A DNA stretch of 64,000 nucleotides from Tetrastigma voinierianum (GCA_016808115.1 JAEQBH010002438.1:496001-560000); one strand, 5' to 3'; counted from the stretch's first letter, positions 9,561-22,339 are shown. Program-made: numbers and translations. The notes: generated from the letters alone by a model not told the origin.

Positions 9561-10731
9561 ACCAGCGAGTTAGTTCTGCGTTTTAGATTCATTATTTGCT
9601 GCTTTTGAGTTCTGTGTTATAGTGGTCTTTATTAAACCTGTTAACGTGTTTGTGTTTTACAATGTGTGTGATACACTTGGGGTTTATTTACTTGTCTTTC
9701 TTGTGGAAAATATAACAGTATTTACATGTTGAATATATTATTATTTTTCTATTACAGGATCCAGATTCTAGACTCCATTTTCAACCTTGCAGCTTTATGA
9801 GTTCATGCCCTTTCCATGGTGCGTGCATTTTGACAACTGTTAGGAGGTTAAAATGATCTGGCCATTTTTGAAAATATGACCCCTTATATTGCCACTTACG
9901 AGACATGTACATTTTAAAAAAAAAATTAATACAACTCAAAAGGTCTTGTTTGGTTGAGCTGATTGGGGTAGCTATCAAGAGCTGATAGCTTATTCACTCC
10001 CAATCAACTCTAATAGGATGCTTGGTAAAGACATCTAATCAAGAGTTAATGAAAAAAAGCTAATAAATTGTGGCTTTGTCTGAAAAGCTCCTATAAAATT
10101 ATCCAACTTACCATTTTTATACTTATCTCCCTATTTATCTAGGAAGGACTTGACTTTATTTTTAAATCTTATTATATACTAGGTAAATTATCTTTTTATA
10201 ATTATATATAATTTTCATAAAACTTAATTTGATTATGATAGATAAATGAGCACAAATGCTTGTGGAATAAACAAGATGATCAAAGATGATGAATTAATTT
10301 CAATCAATACATGTTATATAAATAAACCTAGGGATAGCAGTTTATGCAGAAAAAAGATAAAAGATAAAAGATAAAAGATAAAAGATGATGAATTAATTTT
10401 AATCAATACATGTTATATGCAAAAATTCAATGACCTTCGCACCTCATTGCCACATAGCTCTTCTTCCTTAATACCCTCCTGGCTTAACGGTATTGAGTAT
10501 AAGTAGTATCAGAGACACTTTGAAAGGAAATATTCAAATTTTAAATTCAAAGCCTTTCTTTATCTTCTGAATAAACCACACGAGAAGCTTAGAAAGTGAT
10601 ACGAAATATGGATGCAAGATAGGATAGGTTTTCTAAACGCCGATGAAGCGTTATACATTTATAGAGGAGTTTTCTATTGTTTTTGGAATCCTTCTTATCC
10701 TTTTGCTATCTTGTTGAGTTATCATCTTATC
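9561..10731. other. 3' flank of TLDc fragment and AT-rich intergenic sequence
   Basis: The first about 220 bases could be the TLDc 3' UTR. The rest is AT-rich with no gene. Two segments carry the same 34-bp block (GATGATGAATTAATTT followed by AATCAATACATGTTATAT) at about 10275-10318 and 10384-10417, separated by a short AGATAA-type array at 10352-10385. From about 10500 it may belong to the sequence interrupted by the hAT element. Confidence 0.5.
10352..10385. repeat. AAAAGAT short tandem array
   Basis: Four to five copies of a 7-bp AAAAGAT unit, sitting at the edge of a longer local duplication. Confidence 0.85.
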
Positions 10732-10739
10732 CAGGGGTG

Positions 10740-10965
10740 CTAATGATGCGAGTCGAGTTCGAGTTCAGCTAAGCTCGACTCGAACTCGAAAACTCGAATC
10801 CGAGCTCGACTTCGGCTCGAAAACTCCGCAGCTTGAAAATGGCTGGTCGAACTCAGCGCCAAAACTTGAACTCGGCTCGAGCTTCGAGGAACTCGGCTCG
10901 GTACCGAACTGAGACGGGCTCAGCTTTCGACTCGACTCGACTCGAGTCGAACCGACCTGTTCGGG
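10740..10965. repeat. hAT left subterminal TCGA/GAGCTCGA repeats
   Basis: Dense short repeats of CTCGACTCGA, GAGTTCGAG and GGCTCGAGC next to the left terminal repeat. The matching inverted set is at the right end. Such subterminal motifs bind hAT transposase. Confidence 0.8.
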
Positions 10966-11689
10966 CGAAATTAGACTGCTTCAAGCGGGTTTGAGATTGG
11001 GAACCGCATTCTCGATATTGGACCATGTCATTTCAAAACGAGTCTCTGGTTGTTAGTATTATCATATAAAACAGGAATATGAATAATGAAACAAACTACG
11101 AGTGAGCAACACAAGAAATTAGAATTAACGATCACCCTGACATCATAAAACTTTGGTTTTAAGCGATCCACACATGGACAAATACACTTGGCTTATATAT
11201 TCTTGGGATGCAACTAAATAATCCCAATGCTTTATGATAGGTGCTAGGTTTCAAGAGTACCTGTGATCATGAAGATGTGACTATAACCTCAGTCCAAACT
11301 AAATAGCGATCCAACCAAAAGCCCCGTAAACATCTTCCACAAGCACCTACAAAAACATAACATTTTGTTATTAATAATATTTAACTACGTTAGAAAACAT
11401 CAAGTAATAAATAAAGTGAAGTAAAATGTATTTCGAATTTTAATTTCATAATCAAAACCTATTAGATTGTCGGTTGTCGATTCCTTTGGAGGTATTGGGA
11501 ATTGGGATAAGAATTTCTTTAGGCTGATCTTCATCTTTGTTCTACAATAATATCAAAATGTAAGTATTTATACATTTAAAAAAAAGTAAACTAAAATAAT
11601 TAACAAGTAGTTCTTACCTTGTTCTTTCTTTTCCTCCATGGAGGGATCTACACCAATCACCTGTGCATATCAACATTTACTTAGCATTT

Positions 11690-13754
11690 ACCGGAAGCAG
11701 TGAAGACTGTAGGGATCTGTACACGACCTCAGAGCACTAAAAGTTGCCTCGAAGCCACGGTGGTGATTGGAGCAATAAAACATTCAGCATGACTTAGGCA
11801 ATCTGAAACTTCATAGATTTTCCTTCCACCAAACCCAAGGCATCAAATTTATAATCTTGAGAAATGGCCCCTCATCGAATGCACATCAGTTCAGTTTCAC
11901 GAGGTTCCGCTTCTTGCCCACTTCTAACCGCTACTTGAAAAGTTCTAACAAACTACTTGATGTACTTCCTTCTTTCGCGAGCATTTGAAAGCAGTTCACA
12001 TTCCTTTTTCTTCAACGGTAGAAGAAAAATGCATTCTCACATATTCATCATAAAGTTGATACATGTCTACAGCTTTACTAATGTTCTCTAGAGCTACTTG
12101 CGAAGAAAGCATTTTAGAATGTAATCTCTAGAGCCCTCATTTTCAATCTAGGGTCGGCAAGCTCCTATTGCCATTAGCATATTGCATTCACTGATACTTG
12201 TCAAACCTTTGTTGTTTCATGTTTTGAACCATACTCTAACAAAATCATCGGAGACTCGAATTTTTATCCAACAACACTTTAATCCTATACACCTCACTAA
12301 GAAACAAGTTAGAAGTTGGATGACCGAACTTCCCGATATAATATTAGTAGTGTCTTTAAAACTTTTAAGACTTGAAGCAATTTCTCAATCTTTTCCACTC
12401 ATCATCGTGGGGCCAGCTTGACCATAATTATGATCATGTAAAACATATCACAAGATACCTTTCTAAACTTGATAGCACAATCCAACATGTCATAAGTTGA
12501 ATTCCAACGAGTCTTGCATTGAAGGACTAATTTTTCGGCTCTTGCACGTTGCATTGGCTAACAGTTCACCAATAGTTTGAGTCGTACTCACTTGAATTGA
12601 AAATCCACAGTTTCATGGACTTTTGCAATGATGCTCTTCACTTGTTCAAGACCATGTTGAACCATTATGTTAAGGATATGTGCACAACAACGAACATGAA
12701 ATAACCTTCCATTGCATAGAAGTCTTTCATTAGATGCAAAATTATCCTTTAGTATCACGAATACAAGAATCATTTGCCTTGCATTGTCAACTAAATTGTG
12801 AAAACCTAAGAGAGAAATGAAAGAAATTCATTGATTAGTTCTATTAAATCACAACCAGCCAATATAAGTATAGCAAAACATAAGCACACTTACTTTGTTC
12901 TCAATTTCCCACTCCCTAAAAACATGTTAAGATGCAATCTACTATGCAAGACTCCTTTACGTGGAGGAGGTAAGTGGACAAAGTCGAAGCACTCGCTTCG
13001 CTTCCAATCAAGATCCACAAAATGAGCCGTTATGTCCATATATTCGATCCTTTGTGGCCCCGACGCCAAATCAGAGTCAAACTAATTCGATCCACCATTT
13101 TCAACAATAATGCTTTTAGCTTCTTCAAAATCGATCGTAGACTTTGAAGAGTCTGTTCTTATAGTGTGGCCGAGACACACTAGTCCCTTTGTGGTATTCA
13201 GCTTCATCATCAGTTAAATCCTTATCTTCTCTGATAGTGAAAGGATGATCATGCATCGTGAGCGATGTGATATCACACTCTCACGTCTTTAACATGTCAA
13301 ATTTACCATTATGCAAAACACTAACAAATCCAGTTAGTTTTGTACCGATACTTGAATCAGATGGTAAAGAATTAATCATTGTTGTTGCTTGAGTGTAATA
13401 CCTTTTTGAACAAGTGTCGAATGTCGGTTGAATGGTAGTGGCTTTAGTTGCGAGATGAAAGAGGAGATTCTGATCCCCACACCTTACTTTCCATTCCCGC
13501 ATCATTTCAGGTTCAAGAAAATCATCCCAAACTTTTGATCTTCTTGGTCTCTTAAAATGTTGGAAAGGGTTTTCAACCTCAGCTTCTTTCGATGTAGTGA
13601 TAGGAGAGGGTTCAATAGTTTCCAAATTAACATCTTCACTTTCATTGAGTTCATCTGATTCCTTAATCTCATCCTCAATATTCACATAAAACTCCTCTAC
13701 TCTTGAAGTGTCCATGGGTGTTGAAGATGTTTGTGGTCCACTAGAAGACTTAGA
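11690..13754 (-). pseudogene. hAT (Ac-like) transposase remnant
   Basis: Minus strand, read from high to low coordinates. The N-terminus (M at about 13754, or 13790) runs through an acidic Ser/Thr-rich stretch into a BED-type region (SKVWDDFLEPEM, then VRCG) in which the zinc ligands after the first Cys are lost. The core (about 12773-12440) shows LCNGRLFHVRCCAHILNIMV and, near 12510, the CKTRWNSTY signature. The hATC dimerisation region (about 11870-11700) shows LGWWKEN and ITTVAS. Frames are broken throughout, so it cannot act in cis. Confidence 0.88.
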
Positions 13755-14094
13755 CATTCTGAAATACATATGATAAACTCCACTAGTCATTATAACAACA
13801 TAGTATAGACAAAGAACAAAACATATATGTAATGGCTAAAAGTTGAAGAGAAATGCTAAAACTATTTACAAACCTTCTCCACGCTTGCCGGTGATAATAT
13901 TAGAAGGATGGGAACTTCTCAGCCTCCGCAGACGAGGATCGAACCTTGAAGGGAAGTAGTTTACCTAAAATAAATAAAATTAAATAAAGGCCCTCTCATA
14001 GTAATCCCGATGTGATCTATCAAGTAGCTATGGGAAAAAAAAAAGAAAAAAGTTGCACGTTGATGGCACATCATGCTCATTTTGCTGCGCGATG

Positions 14095-15115
14095 TTTTTT
14101 TTTTTGTATAATTGGAATTTATTTCCAAAGGGCAATGCCCCACAAAATCGAAGTCAAGCGGGTTCCCGAGCTTAGAAAAGCGGAATGACTCTCCCTATAG
14201 ACATAGGAAGCGGCATCGACGGATCTGAAAATCAACATTTGCGACGGCAAACCAACCCAAAAAACAAGCCCACCTGCGGGCGTATGATGAACAACCAAAA
14301 CCAAACCCCACAAAGCGGTGACTTATGACCTACCAATTAAACGAGGGCTACCGCTCAAAGGAGAAACAAAAACCCCGCCCACATCTCGGGCTCGAGCTGA
14401 CCAGATACCCCGAATAAATAAGTAGCAGCCAGACCTGACAACAACGACCAAGGAAATCACACAATTCACACGGGCCTGATCAACCAAGCGGTGGCCACAG
14501 GGAGCACCTCCACATTGTCTTGGTCCTCACAGGAGCCACTCTCGGGCAATCTTGACAAAACCCCTTGAGCCAAGCCATTAAGGCGACCAATTCTATCAAA
14601 TGGGACATGCGAGCGGGGGAGATCGTCGACTCACCATGCGAATCGAACTAGCAAAATGGCCACAAAACCATCCGTGGACCAACTCTTAATATCTTGTCTC
14701 GAGCATCTGAAGCAGCCAGCGAGGTAGTCCTTCATCGACCACCGTTGATTATGCCCACACCATCTTTGGATCCCCAGACCCACGAATTTAGTCTTGGCCG
14801 TGACTAGCCTTATATTCCATTACCGTGTTGGCGTTCGAGCATGTATTCCCCAATCCGACCAATTTAGGACCATGCCAGAGACGACGAGAGAAGCGGCGAT
14901 TTCCGGCATGGGTGTCAGTTTGACCCTGACCACCCCATGACTCCCATCTTCGAAGCGTACCTCCCAGACGGAAGGACGAATCGAACCATCGTTCTTCCCG
15001 TATCCGCGTCGCGGGACGGGAACGGTCGGACGTGATACCTCCATCCACATCCCAGTCTCGGATCTAATATGGCCGAGCACGACTCAGAACCTTGAGGATC
15101 GGGGCCCTTAGCAAG
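14095..15115 (-). other. GC-rich block inside the hAT element, identity unknown
   Basis: About 1 kb of clearly higher GC than its AT-rich surroundings. On its left edge a T run (14094-14105) would be a poly(A) tail on the minus strand, so a 3' fragment of a LINE-like retroposon is possible. Overlapping minus frames (14788-15048 and 14820-15080) give no family I recognise. I found no convincing target-site duplication. A captured host fragment is the alternative. Confidence 0.4.
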
Positions 15116-15639
15116 TAAATGCTTTATGCGTTTTTAGTTCGTGAAAATCTCGCCTTGTCAAACGAGACATTAGATCTAGAAAGAGTAAGCGAGACTAGCA
15201 CATGGAGAAGCTTTTTAAAATGCAGCACTTCTTTGTGTGGCTTTGTGACCTCGGTATGTGACAAGCGAGGAAATCATGTAGGGTTTCTTTGCTCATATCA
15301 TATGAGAACATAACTCTTCCCTATGTTTTCTTAAAATTACAGAACCATCCCTAATTTTTTCAAAATTCTAATTTTGAATTGAGTCAATCTGACGAAAATT
15401 CAAGTTATTAGCCAAATTAAAGGTGGGTTGAAGCAGAGCTTAGTTGAGCTTCTCTAACCTTATTCTCTTAAATCTTTTTAGAAAATTAATTATTTTAAAA
15501 TAAATATATTTATAACTAAATAATAATAAAAATTTATGATTTTTAATACAAATTAGATATATATTATTTTATAACATCAACAAAAGTAAAGATATCAAAT
15601 ATAAAGAAAGCTTTAAAAATTTATATATAAAATATTTTG

Positions 15640-15790
15640 AGTTCTCGCGAGCTTTAGTCGAGGGATTCTGAGTTACTTTCGACTCGACTTCGTTAACATT
15701 TAGTCGAGCTCGAACTTCGAGTCGAATACTCAGTGAGTTTTAATAGAGTTTGACCGAGTCGAGTTAATTGCTTTCCTTGAGTTGTCTCGT
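15640..15790. repeat. hAT right subterminal TCGA repeats
   Basis: Inverted counterpart of the left subterminal block: GACTCGACTTCG, AGTCGAGCTCGAAC, GAGTCGAGTT. It lies inside the right terminal repeat. Confidence 0.8.
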
Positions 15791-16532
15791 CTCATTAGCA
15801 CCCCTAATCTTATCTTCAGATTCAACTTTGTTATCATCTGTCTTCTCACTTTGAAAAGTAGGCATTATCTTCTAGGTGACGTGTTCTTTCCACCTCTTTT
15901 TTGTTTTAATTGTCACATTTGTCTTTGATTGTTATCATCCAGATGTCCTTGAGAGATATGTCTTCAAAAAGCATATTACAATTATAGTGGTTGACATTTA
16001 TTGTCAGACCACTTAAACAATAGGTTAATTATCCGACACCATTTGTTATTTTTGTCTTTTCATAAACTCTTTTCTTATTTTTGTCATTTGGTAGCTGACA
16101 ATAATAGGCGGTCGGCTCATTGATTTTCTCTTATCATCATTATATTTATCCTCCAAGCTTTTCATCACTGATTATCATCCGGTTGTTTTCTTACACAATG
16201 GGTGACATTTTTCTTAGATACATCATTCTTCCAATCTTATACCAATGCTCTCAGTCTTTGTCGATTATGCATTATAATACTTACTATTTTTTTTGGAGTT
16301 TATAATCATTATTTAAATCTTGATTCTTCATTTGTTTGTTTATTGTGATGAGGTGATAAACTTTGATGTTCGTTATATCTTCATTATATTACGGGCCAGG
16401 TGGTAAGAATTTTATATAGAAGCTCTGATGTCTTGTCATGTTATATAATTGAATTATGAGGGTGTCATTAAGAATTTCATCACAATTCGGGGTTAAATAG
16501 ACCCGATCAACAAAACCGAAATCCATGGCATC

Positions 16533-16841
16533 TTAAATAAATAAAGGATTAGTCTTCTGATAGATAGACTCGGTAGAGGTTTGGTAATACACATTACCAT
16601 TTGGGTTGTTATAGATAAATTCGGAGAAAGACAAATACTTTCTTTCCATATCGGACAATGTTATTGAAGAGATTATGGACATATTTTCCGTTTTTTCTTC
16701 TAGAAAGAAAAGGGTATCATCTGAATTTTCTCCTTTTGAGAGGAGTATGTCCTTTGAGGGATTGTTATCTCCACTTGGGAGGTGTTTGTCTTTTGGAAGA
16801 CTGTTATCTTTTAGACTTTTAGCCTTTTGAAGGATAGACAT
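16533..16841 (-). pseudogene. caulimovirid-associated downstream ORF remnant
   Basis: A 102-codon minus frame, rich in Lys, Ser, Asp and Asn, lying downstream of the RNase H in the viral reading direction. By position it could be part of a transactivator/inclusion-body type protein or a C-terminal polyprotein extension. No diagnostic motif is visible, so the assignment rests on location only. Confidence 0.4.
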
Positions 16842-17028
16842 TTTTTGGGTACCTTTTGAGATATTTTTGTCTTTTTAACAAGGATATACCTTCTGTCTTA
16901 ATGTTATTAGCAATTCTTTGTTCACGCAGATTTTTTTACTCGAATGGGACCCGTGCCAAACTACTTATTGATGTTTTAGTCTCTAAAGGCTAGAGACATC
17001 TTCGACCTCGTATTATTTCTCTCATTTT

Positions 17029-17211
17029 TCAAAACATTATAAGGAGATTTGGACCCATGTGAAGCTTGATTCTTATGTTATTAATATCTTTTTGTAAGTT
17101 TATTACTTTTTCTTCAATTGATATAAGAGCATTATAATTTTCAGCAATTATATTCATTCCTTCAACCATATCGATGATGATTTCTCGCAATTGCTGGATG
17201 TTATTTGGCAT
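17029..17211 (-). pseudogene. coiled-coil frame after the viral RNase H
   Basis: 60 codons with a heptad-like pattern of Ile, Leu and Val and many Glu, Asn and Lys, consistent with a coiled coil such as those in virion-associated or transactivator proteins of caulimovirids. It starts right after the RNase H region. Function is inferred from position. Confidence 0.4.
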
Positions 17212-17219
17212 TCCGACTC

Positions 17220-17987
17220 AAAAAGTATGTAAGAAAATTGTCATTACCTTTTATATGAACAATCTTGAAATTGTAATAACTAAGAAGAGTTTTCCATCTA
17301 GACAACCTTCTAACCTGTACTTTTTTTCTTGTGTTATTCCTTATAAATCCTATAACTTGAGTGTTATCTTTTTCTAGTATAAAAGGTTTTGGTAATAAGA
17401 ATATTTCAAATTTATTAATTTCTTTTATTATTGCAAGTAACTCCTTTTCATTAATATTATAATTAATTTGATTATCATTAAAAGTTCCACTTGTATTACG
17501 ACATATTTATCTAATTGAGTTTTTAAAATAGGCGCATTACTTACTCTGAAGCATTTGTTTGTAGTATTAAATTGTCATTTCATTTAAATCTTAATTTGAT
17601 AGAATTTGAACATATCTTTTAATCAACGGCTGTTTTGTGGTGTGTTTTTGCATGTCTTGTTTGGTTTTCTTTTGTGTTTTTGTGGTTTTTGTGGCAACGT
17701 CCAAGTCTTTTATAAAATCAGAGGAGTAATTTAAACATCCTAAAAATTTATGTATAATTTCTTTAGTTCTCAATTCATCAAGGAAATATTTTATTTTTCG
17801 GCTATATGTGATTGTAGTCTTATGTCTTCAGAATCTATTATCATTCCTAGAAATTATATTTCTTTTTTCTTAATATCAACTTTTTTTTTTGAGAGAACTA
17901 TGCCATGTTTTTTGCAGAGTGTTATGAAAGTATTTAAATGTTTTTTATGATCTTTTTCGTTACTAGAGTAGATTAGTATATCATTAA
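17220..17987 (-). pseudogene. caulimovirid RT C-terminal part and RNase H
   Basis: On the minus strand 17987-17854 reads the RT catalytic motif region; the first Asp of the Y-x-D-D type motif is Asn here. It continues through DHKKHLNTFITLCKKHGI. 17773-17591 carries KFLGCLNYSSDFIKDL, the connection typical of caulimovirids. 17590-17380 carries the RNase H block with NYNINEKELLAI. Stops and frameshifts separate these pieces. The N-terminal RT half lies about 29 kb away at 47280-47900. Confidence 0.85.
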
Positions 17988-17992
17988 TGTAT

Positions 17993-20234
17993 TGTGATGC
18001 CCCAACCGGGGGTCTCGTTGACCAACCGTCAACCTGCGGAATACCTATGGATATCACATATCTCAATACCACACTATCGTGTCTCATTCACCGAGACTCA
18101 TTTATGAGTAAAAGTAGCCCCATCGGGCCCTTTCAACCATAATCAAAATATTACCCAAGATTATGTCACAATAGTCCTTAAGAGTTTATTACAACACTCT
18201 TATCATAGATTACAATTATTTTGTTTTAATATATTTTACAAAATGAATATCAAGGCCACATGTCGGCCTTCTTCACAATTACGACAGCTTCGTCCATCGG
18301 TGTCGTCCTACACCTGAAATGTTTTTCCCATAAAGGGTGAGCCATGCCCAGTAGAGAATACCTCCCCACCTAAGTGCACATGCAATGTTCATTCACCATT
18401 TCATAATCACATTCCAGCAAGAATATGTCAATTCTATGTGGAATTCTACATGCCATGCCATGAAAAGAGATGCGACTCATCATGTATCATGCGCTCGAAT
18501 CATCATCGACTCCCTCACAGCGCTAAGCCCATGTGTCGTCTGGATGACATCAGTGATCATTTCTAAGAAAACCAAATTTCATTTGTTTATAAACCAAAAA
18601 AGATTTTGATGATACATCACAAATCATTTTATATTCAAAATCCATGTGCCTTTTTTGAGTAGCAGTTTTTGGTGTCTCCACCATGAGCTCTAAACCCAGA
18701 ACACTTTACGGCCTTTCACGTTGAGGACTAGCCATCGCATAATTGGCGGGCTTTCACGAGGGAGGATCATCGCTGCTAACATTAAGCCTTACTGCCTGTT
18801 TAATCAATGCGTGTGATTACATTTGGACGTTGTCCGTTTAAAGCCCACTAATTAAACACGAAGCATTCAGTGTCGATTTATTAATATACTTATCTGGGTT
18901 AATCACGATGTCCTCGTGCATATGCAATACGTGCCATTGCCTATTTGTACCATTTCACATATATGATGAATGCTATATGAACAATTTTATTAAACATGCA
19001 TATCACCAATGCATCATGGGCAATTATATCAAACATGCATATAATTTCCCTCATTAATTCATTCATGTCAAGGTATCACACAAGCATATATCAACATCAC
19101 ATACAAATCATTACTTAGTTAAGTAATGAAGCACTTTATCATCTAGGCTAAATTACGACATAATATGTCCACAAAATAGCCTACAACATGTCATGTAATG
19201 GCCATGTCTACTCATACAATTTATCACATGTCAATATATTAATACACATATCAACATTTCATCAAACAAGCATGTCATGCCATGCAATTAGTACACTTGG
19301 TGCTTATGATCAAAATTTTAGCAATGTTGTGAGCACCAAATGCTATGTCCTGGCATGTGATCAAATTCTAGACTCAAAGAACTTTTCAAAGATTCCAAAA
19401 ATGGTGAATCGGAGTTCGGACGAGAAAGATATGGTCGTCCGAAGTCGGGTGCTTGAGGAGCCCTGTATTGCGCCCGATCCCTAGGCAGCCGTGTGCTAGG
19501 ATTCTGAGGAACATTTTGGTAACTCCCTTACACGCAAGTTTTCAGCTAATTGTTCCGGAGCGACCTTTAGATGGCTACAGCCACATCTCAATTGAGATCG
19601 CAAAATGGGCCATATTCCAATTAATACCCGCAAAAACATGCCATAAACATGGCCTGACATAGTCTGTGGACTAACCGGTAACTTCAAGAGCAAGTAAACC
19701 AAAGTAGGAAGAATCCCTACATCTTGAAGCATAGCCCCTCGTCGAATCTTCGGACTTTACTCCTTGGTCCAACGAGTTCTGATCGTCTTCCACCAATGAA
19801 CTGAGGAAGAAACCGTCGACCTCCTTCCTCTTTCTCTCTTTCTTTTCCTTTTCCTTTCTTTTATTTCTTTTCTTTTTTTCTTTTCTTCTTTCCTTTTCTC
19901 TTCTTTCCTCCCTTTCTCTTTTCCTTTCTTGCTCTCCCCTCCTTCTACGAACATCTCCATTTATACATGCATGCATTTGCTTGCATTTTGACACATGGCT
20001 TGCCATGTGTCACCCGACACCCGTTGCCTCGAAAAACGTGAAATTTCGACGATCTCGGAATTCAACGTAATTCGCTTGAGAAACTAAATTTCGCGAGACG
20101 AACCCAATGGTGAAGTCCGTTTCGTCATCCGAGATCTAAAAAACTTCAAAGTTTTCAACTTGTACGTATTGACAAATCATTGTTTTGCCTTTTTTTTTTT
20201 CTAGAAATTTTAAATTTTTTTTCCGGGTTTTACA
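17993..20234 (-). repeat. 3' LTR of the Del-like element
   Basis: Starts TGTGATGCCCC and ends GGGTTTTACA on the plus strand. It aligns along its length with 44981-47274. Seen from the minus strand it has a TATA box (TATAAATGG, 19957-19965) and a long purine tract (plus-strand pyrimidines 19821-19942). The copies differ by many substitutions and small indels, so the insertion is old. Confidence 0.92.
19821..19942. repeat. homopyrimidine tract in LTR
   Basis: Almost pure C/T for 120 bases. The same tract recurs at the equivalent place in the other LTR (about 46850-46955) and in the solo LTR at about 49495-49640. The Lys/Glu-rich frames on the other strand are artefacts of this composition. Confidence 0.9.
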
Positions 20235-20763
20235 TTCTTCCCCCCTTAAAAGAATTTCGTCCTGAAATTCATACACACATATACATACTATCACATGCAT
20301 ATGCAACAATCATTTTCATTATCAAATGACTAAACAACGTACATTCATCCATGAATAAGAAAGGATAAATTAGTGCAGCGTCGTGTCCTCGCGCTCCGTA
20401 TTTTTCGTCACTTCTTGGAGTCTTACAACACCTTTACTAGCCTCACGGTCTTGCATCGCAAAATCTAATCTCGGCTATCCATAATACGCACAAGTCTCTC
20501 CTCAAGGTCCCATTTGCATCTATCTGAAGCTGGCTCGATCCATTGTGAGTCGGTTCGAGGTGTACTTCGAGCATAGAGGCATTGGAATACTTGCATGAAC
20601 ACTTTCGATAAGCTCGACGAGTAGCATGGCGATAAGCAAAGCGTACCTACCCTCTCAAGTACCTCGAAAGGCTCGATATACCTCGATGTGGCTTTTCCGT
20701 TTACGAATAAATTACTCCCTCTTGAACCTTCGCGAAGGCATGATCCACTTAATTAAGGCCGTA
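20235..20763 (-). pseudogene. Del-like integrase C-terminus, chromodomain and PPT
   Basis: On the minus strand the region reads like the end of a Tekay/Del polyprotein, with RIMDSRD and KTVRLVKVL (about 20495-20440), the chromodomain region that binds heterochromatin. The polypurine tract AAGGGGGGAAGAATG (20235-20250) directly precedes the LTR. The frame is broken. The upstream integrase continues at 36006, across the nested Athila-like element. Confidence 0.75.
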
Positions 20764-22162
20764 TGATATATACAGATTTCACGACACTACCACCAAGGAT
20801 TATAAACATAAAGCGGCTAAATCGACAATGGCGCGCGAAAAACTTGTTAAGACCAAATATATGGTATGCTCATAAGAAGAATAATTTTTCAAAAATCGAT
20901 TAAAGATTTAATTTGGTCTTAAAAGCGCAAGTGCACGGGTTGTCTGAGTAATAAAGTGGATCAATAAGTCTAGATATCGTTCCCATAGAGATTTAAAACA
21001 ATTTAAACTTCAATTACCCCAACTAATCAAGTTCTACACTATTTGAACTTCTATTTCAGAGAAAATTTAGTAACCTAATAAGAATTTTAATAATTGGAAT
21101 CCTACATTTGAAATAAAGAGAAAAATTTAAATCCTAAAGATAAAATGGAGTGAACAGTTATTCTTGGGAGTAGACTTTGGGATTTCAACTGGCGTGAAAT
21201 TATCAATTCACGCATCATAATCTCATTATATTTTCCACACAGGTTGGAATCTGATTTGTCGAGAAGCAAGGTGGTATAGTTTAGTTCCTCCTCCCCAACC
21301 ATACTTTTCACTTAATAGGGTTCATGTTCATTTTAAGTCATGATTCTAATCAATTACTTGTAATTAGAATTTTCTCTGTGAATCACGAGTATTTTCTTTC
21401 GATACTTCATACTGTTCTTATGAGCTGCGATTTTCTTGCTTCCGAGAGCAGCGATTCTTGATTCTACAAAATGAATGATGTCCCATCCTTAAGATCTGAA
21501 AGAGTTTTCTCTTTCCTTGATTAGATCTCATGCTAACACGGGATCAAAATCATTCTTCTAAACTAAGGAGAGATCTCTAATTGATATATCACTTAACCCA
21601 TTCTCAAACCATGAGCAAATTGAGGATTTATCTAAGTAACCTTTCAGAGCTCATTAGTTCTTCAATTTTAGTCTACTTGCACTACAAGTAAGCGGTCTAT
21701 GCTCTCGAGATCTCAATACCGATTGTCCTCGGGAGGGCCTCTTGAAATAAGAGCCCAGGACAATAGTCATTTCATGGGTATAAGCTACTAGGTGAAACAA
21801 TTAATTTCAAGAGCAAACCATTCAAATAAATTCAATATTCAACTCAGGAAATTTTCTTCCCATTGTGCAGAAAAGACCATAACTAACATCAGATCTTTCC
21901 CAGCAGAAGTTGTGTTCTTGAAAATTGGATTACAGTATACACTGAAATACTTATCAGGAAAATTCCACTGTAAGTACAATCAACTGAAGAAATGAGTTCC
22001 AACTTTTGTCTGAAGTTCATTAAATTCAAACAGTAATCGAAAATGAATTTCAAGATTTAAATTCAACTTCAAAACTTTGAAAAATTTAATGTTTTAGATC
22101 CAGTAAACAAATTAAATAGTCCTACGCTAAATCTAATCTACGAAGAAAAGAAAATAAGAAAT

Positions 22163-22178
22163 ATATATATATATATAA
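22163..22178. repeat. (AT)n microsatellite
   Basis: Short AT run in the left Athila-like LTR. The matching place in the right LTR is much longer (34533-34570), showing length change after insertion. Confidence 0.9.
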
Positions 22179-22339
22179 ATAATAGAAAAGAGTCCTCAGC
22201 TCCCCAGGTACTTTGGTTCGTCCGATGCTGATTGATTGTCTCGCTTTCCGCAGTCATTTCTATTTATAGAGCCCTAAAAGTCTCAGCCCTAAAATTGAGG
22301 CTATGTGTGAATCCCTAAAAATTATGGCCCATATTTGCC

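Larger units (their letters stand above)
10732..15806 (-). mobile_element. hAT DNA transposon, complete ends, dead transposase
   Basis: The left end CAGGGGTGCTAATGA (10732) and the right end TCATTAGCACCCCTA (to 15806) are inverted repeats differing at the outermost base. The 8-bp direct repeat ATCTTATC flanks both sides exactly (10724-10731 and 15807-15814), the hallmark of hAT transposition. Subterminal regions (10740-10960 and 15640-15785) are packed with TCGAGCTCGA-type repeats in opposite orientation, as in hAT transposase-binding ends. A minus-strand transposase remnant is inside. It is about 5.1 kb, longer than usual because of a GC-rich block. Confidence 0.95.
15815..17992 (-). mobile_element. 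endogenous caulimovirid, segment 1 (RT end, RNase H, downstream ORFs)
   Basis: Minus-strand pararetrovirus-like sequence. The right edge carries the last part of the RT and is cut at 17992 by a Del-type LTR element whose TSD TGTAT is exact. Leftward follow the RT-RNase H connection, RNase H, a coiled-coil frame and a charged frame. It stops being recognisable toward the hAT element; whether virus-derived sequence continues left of 10731 is unclear. Such copies are integration relics with no active integrase of their own. Confidence 0.85.

Noticed and set aside
12182..12421. 79-codon plus-strand ORF inside the hAT element
   Set aside because: Antisense to the hAT transposase core, which carries the recognisable motifs.
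14788..15080. Two overlapping minus-strand ORFs as a captured gene
   Set aside because: No recognisable domain and two frames open at once, as expected from GC-rich composition; kept only as part of an unknown block.
19671..20006. Lys/Glu/Arg-rich minus-strand ORFs; similar ones at 46697-47023 and 49395-49718
   Set aside because: Low-complexity translation of the LTR homopyrimidine tract.
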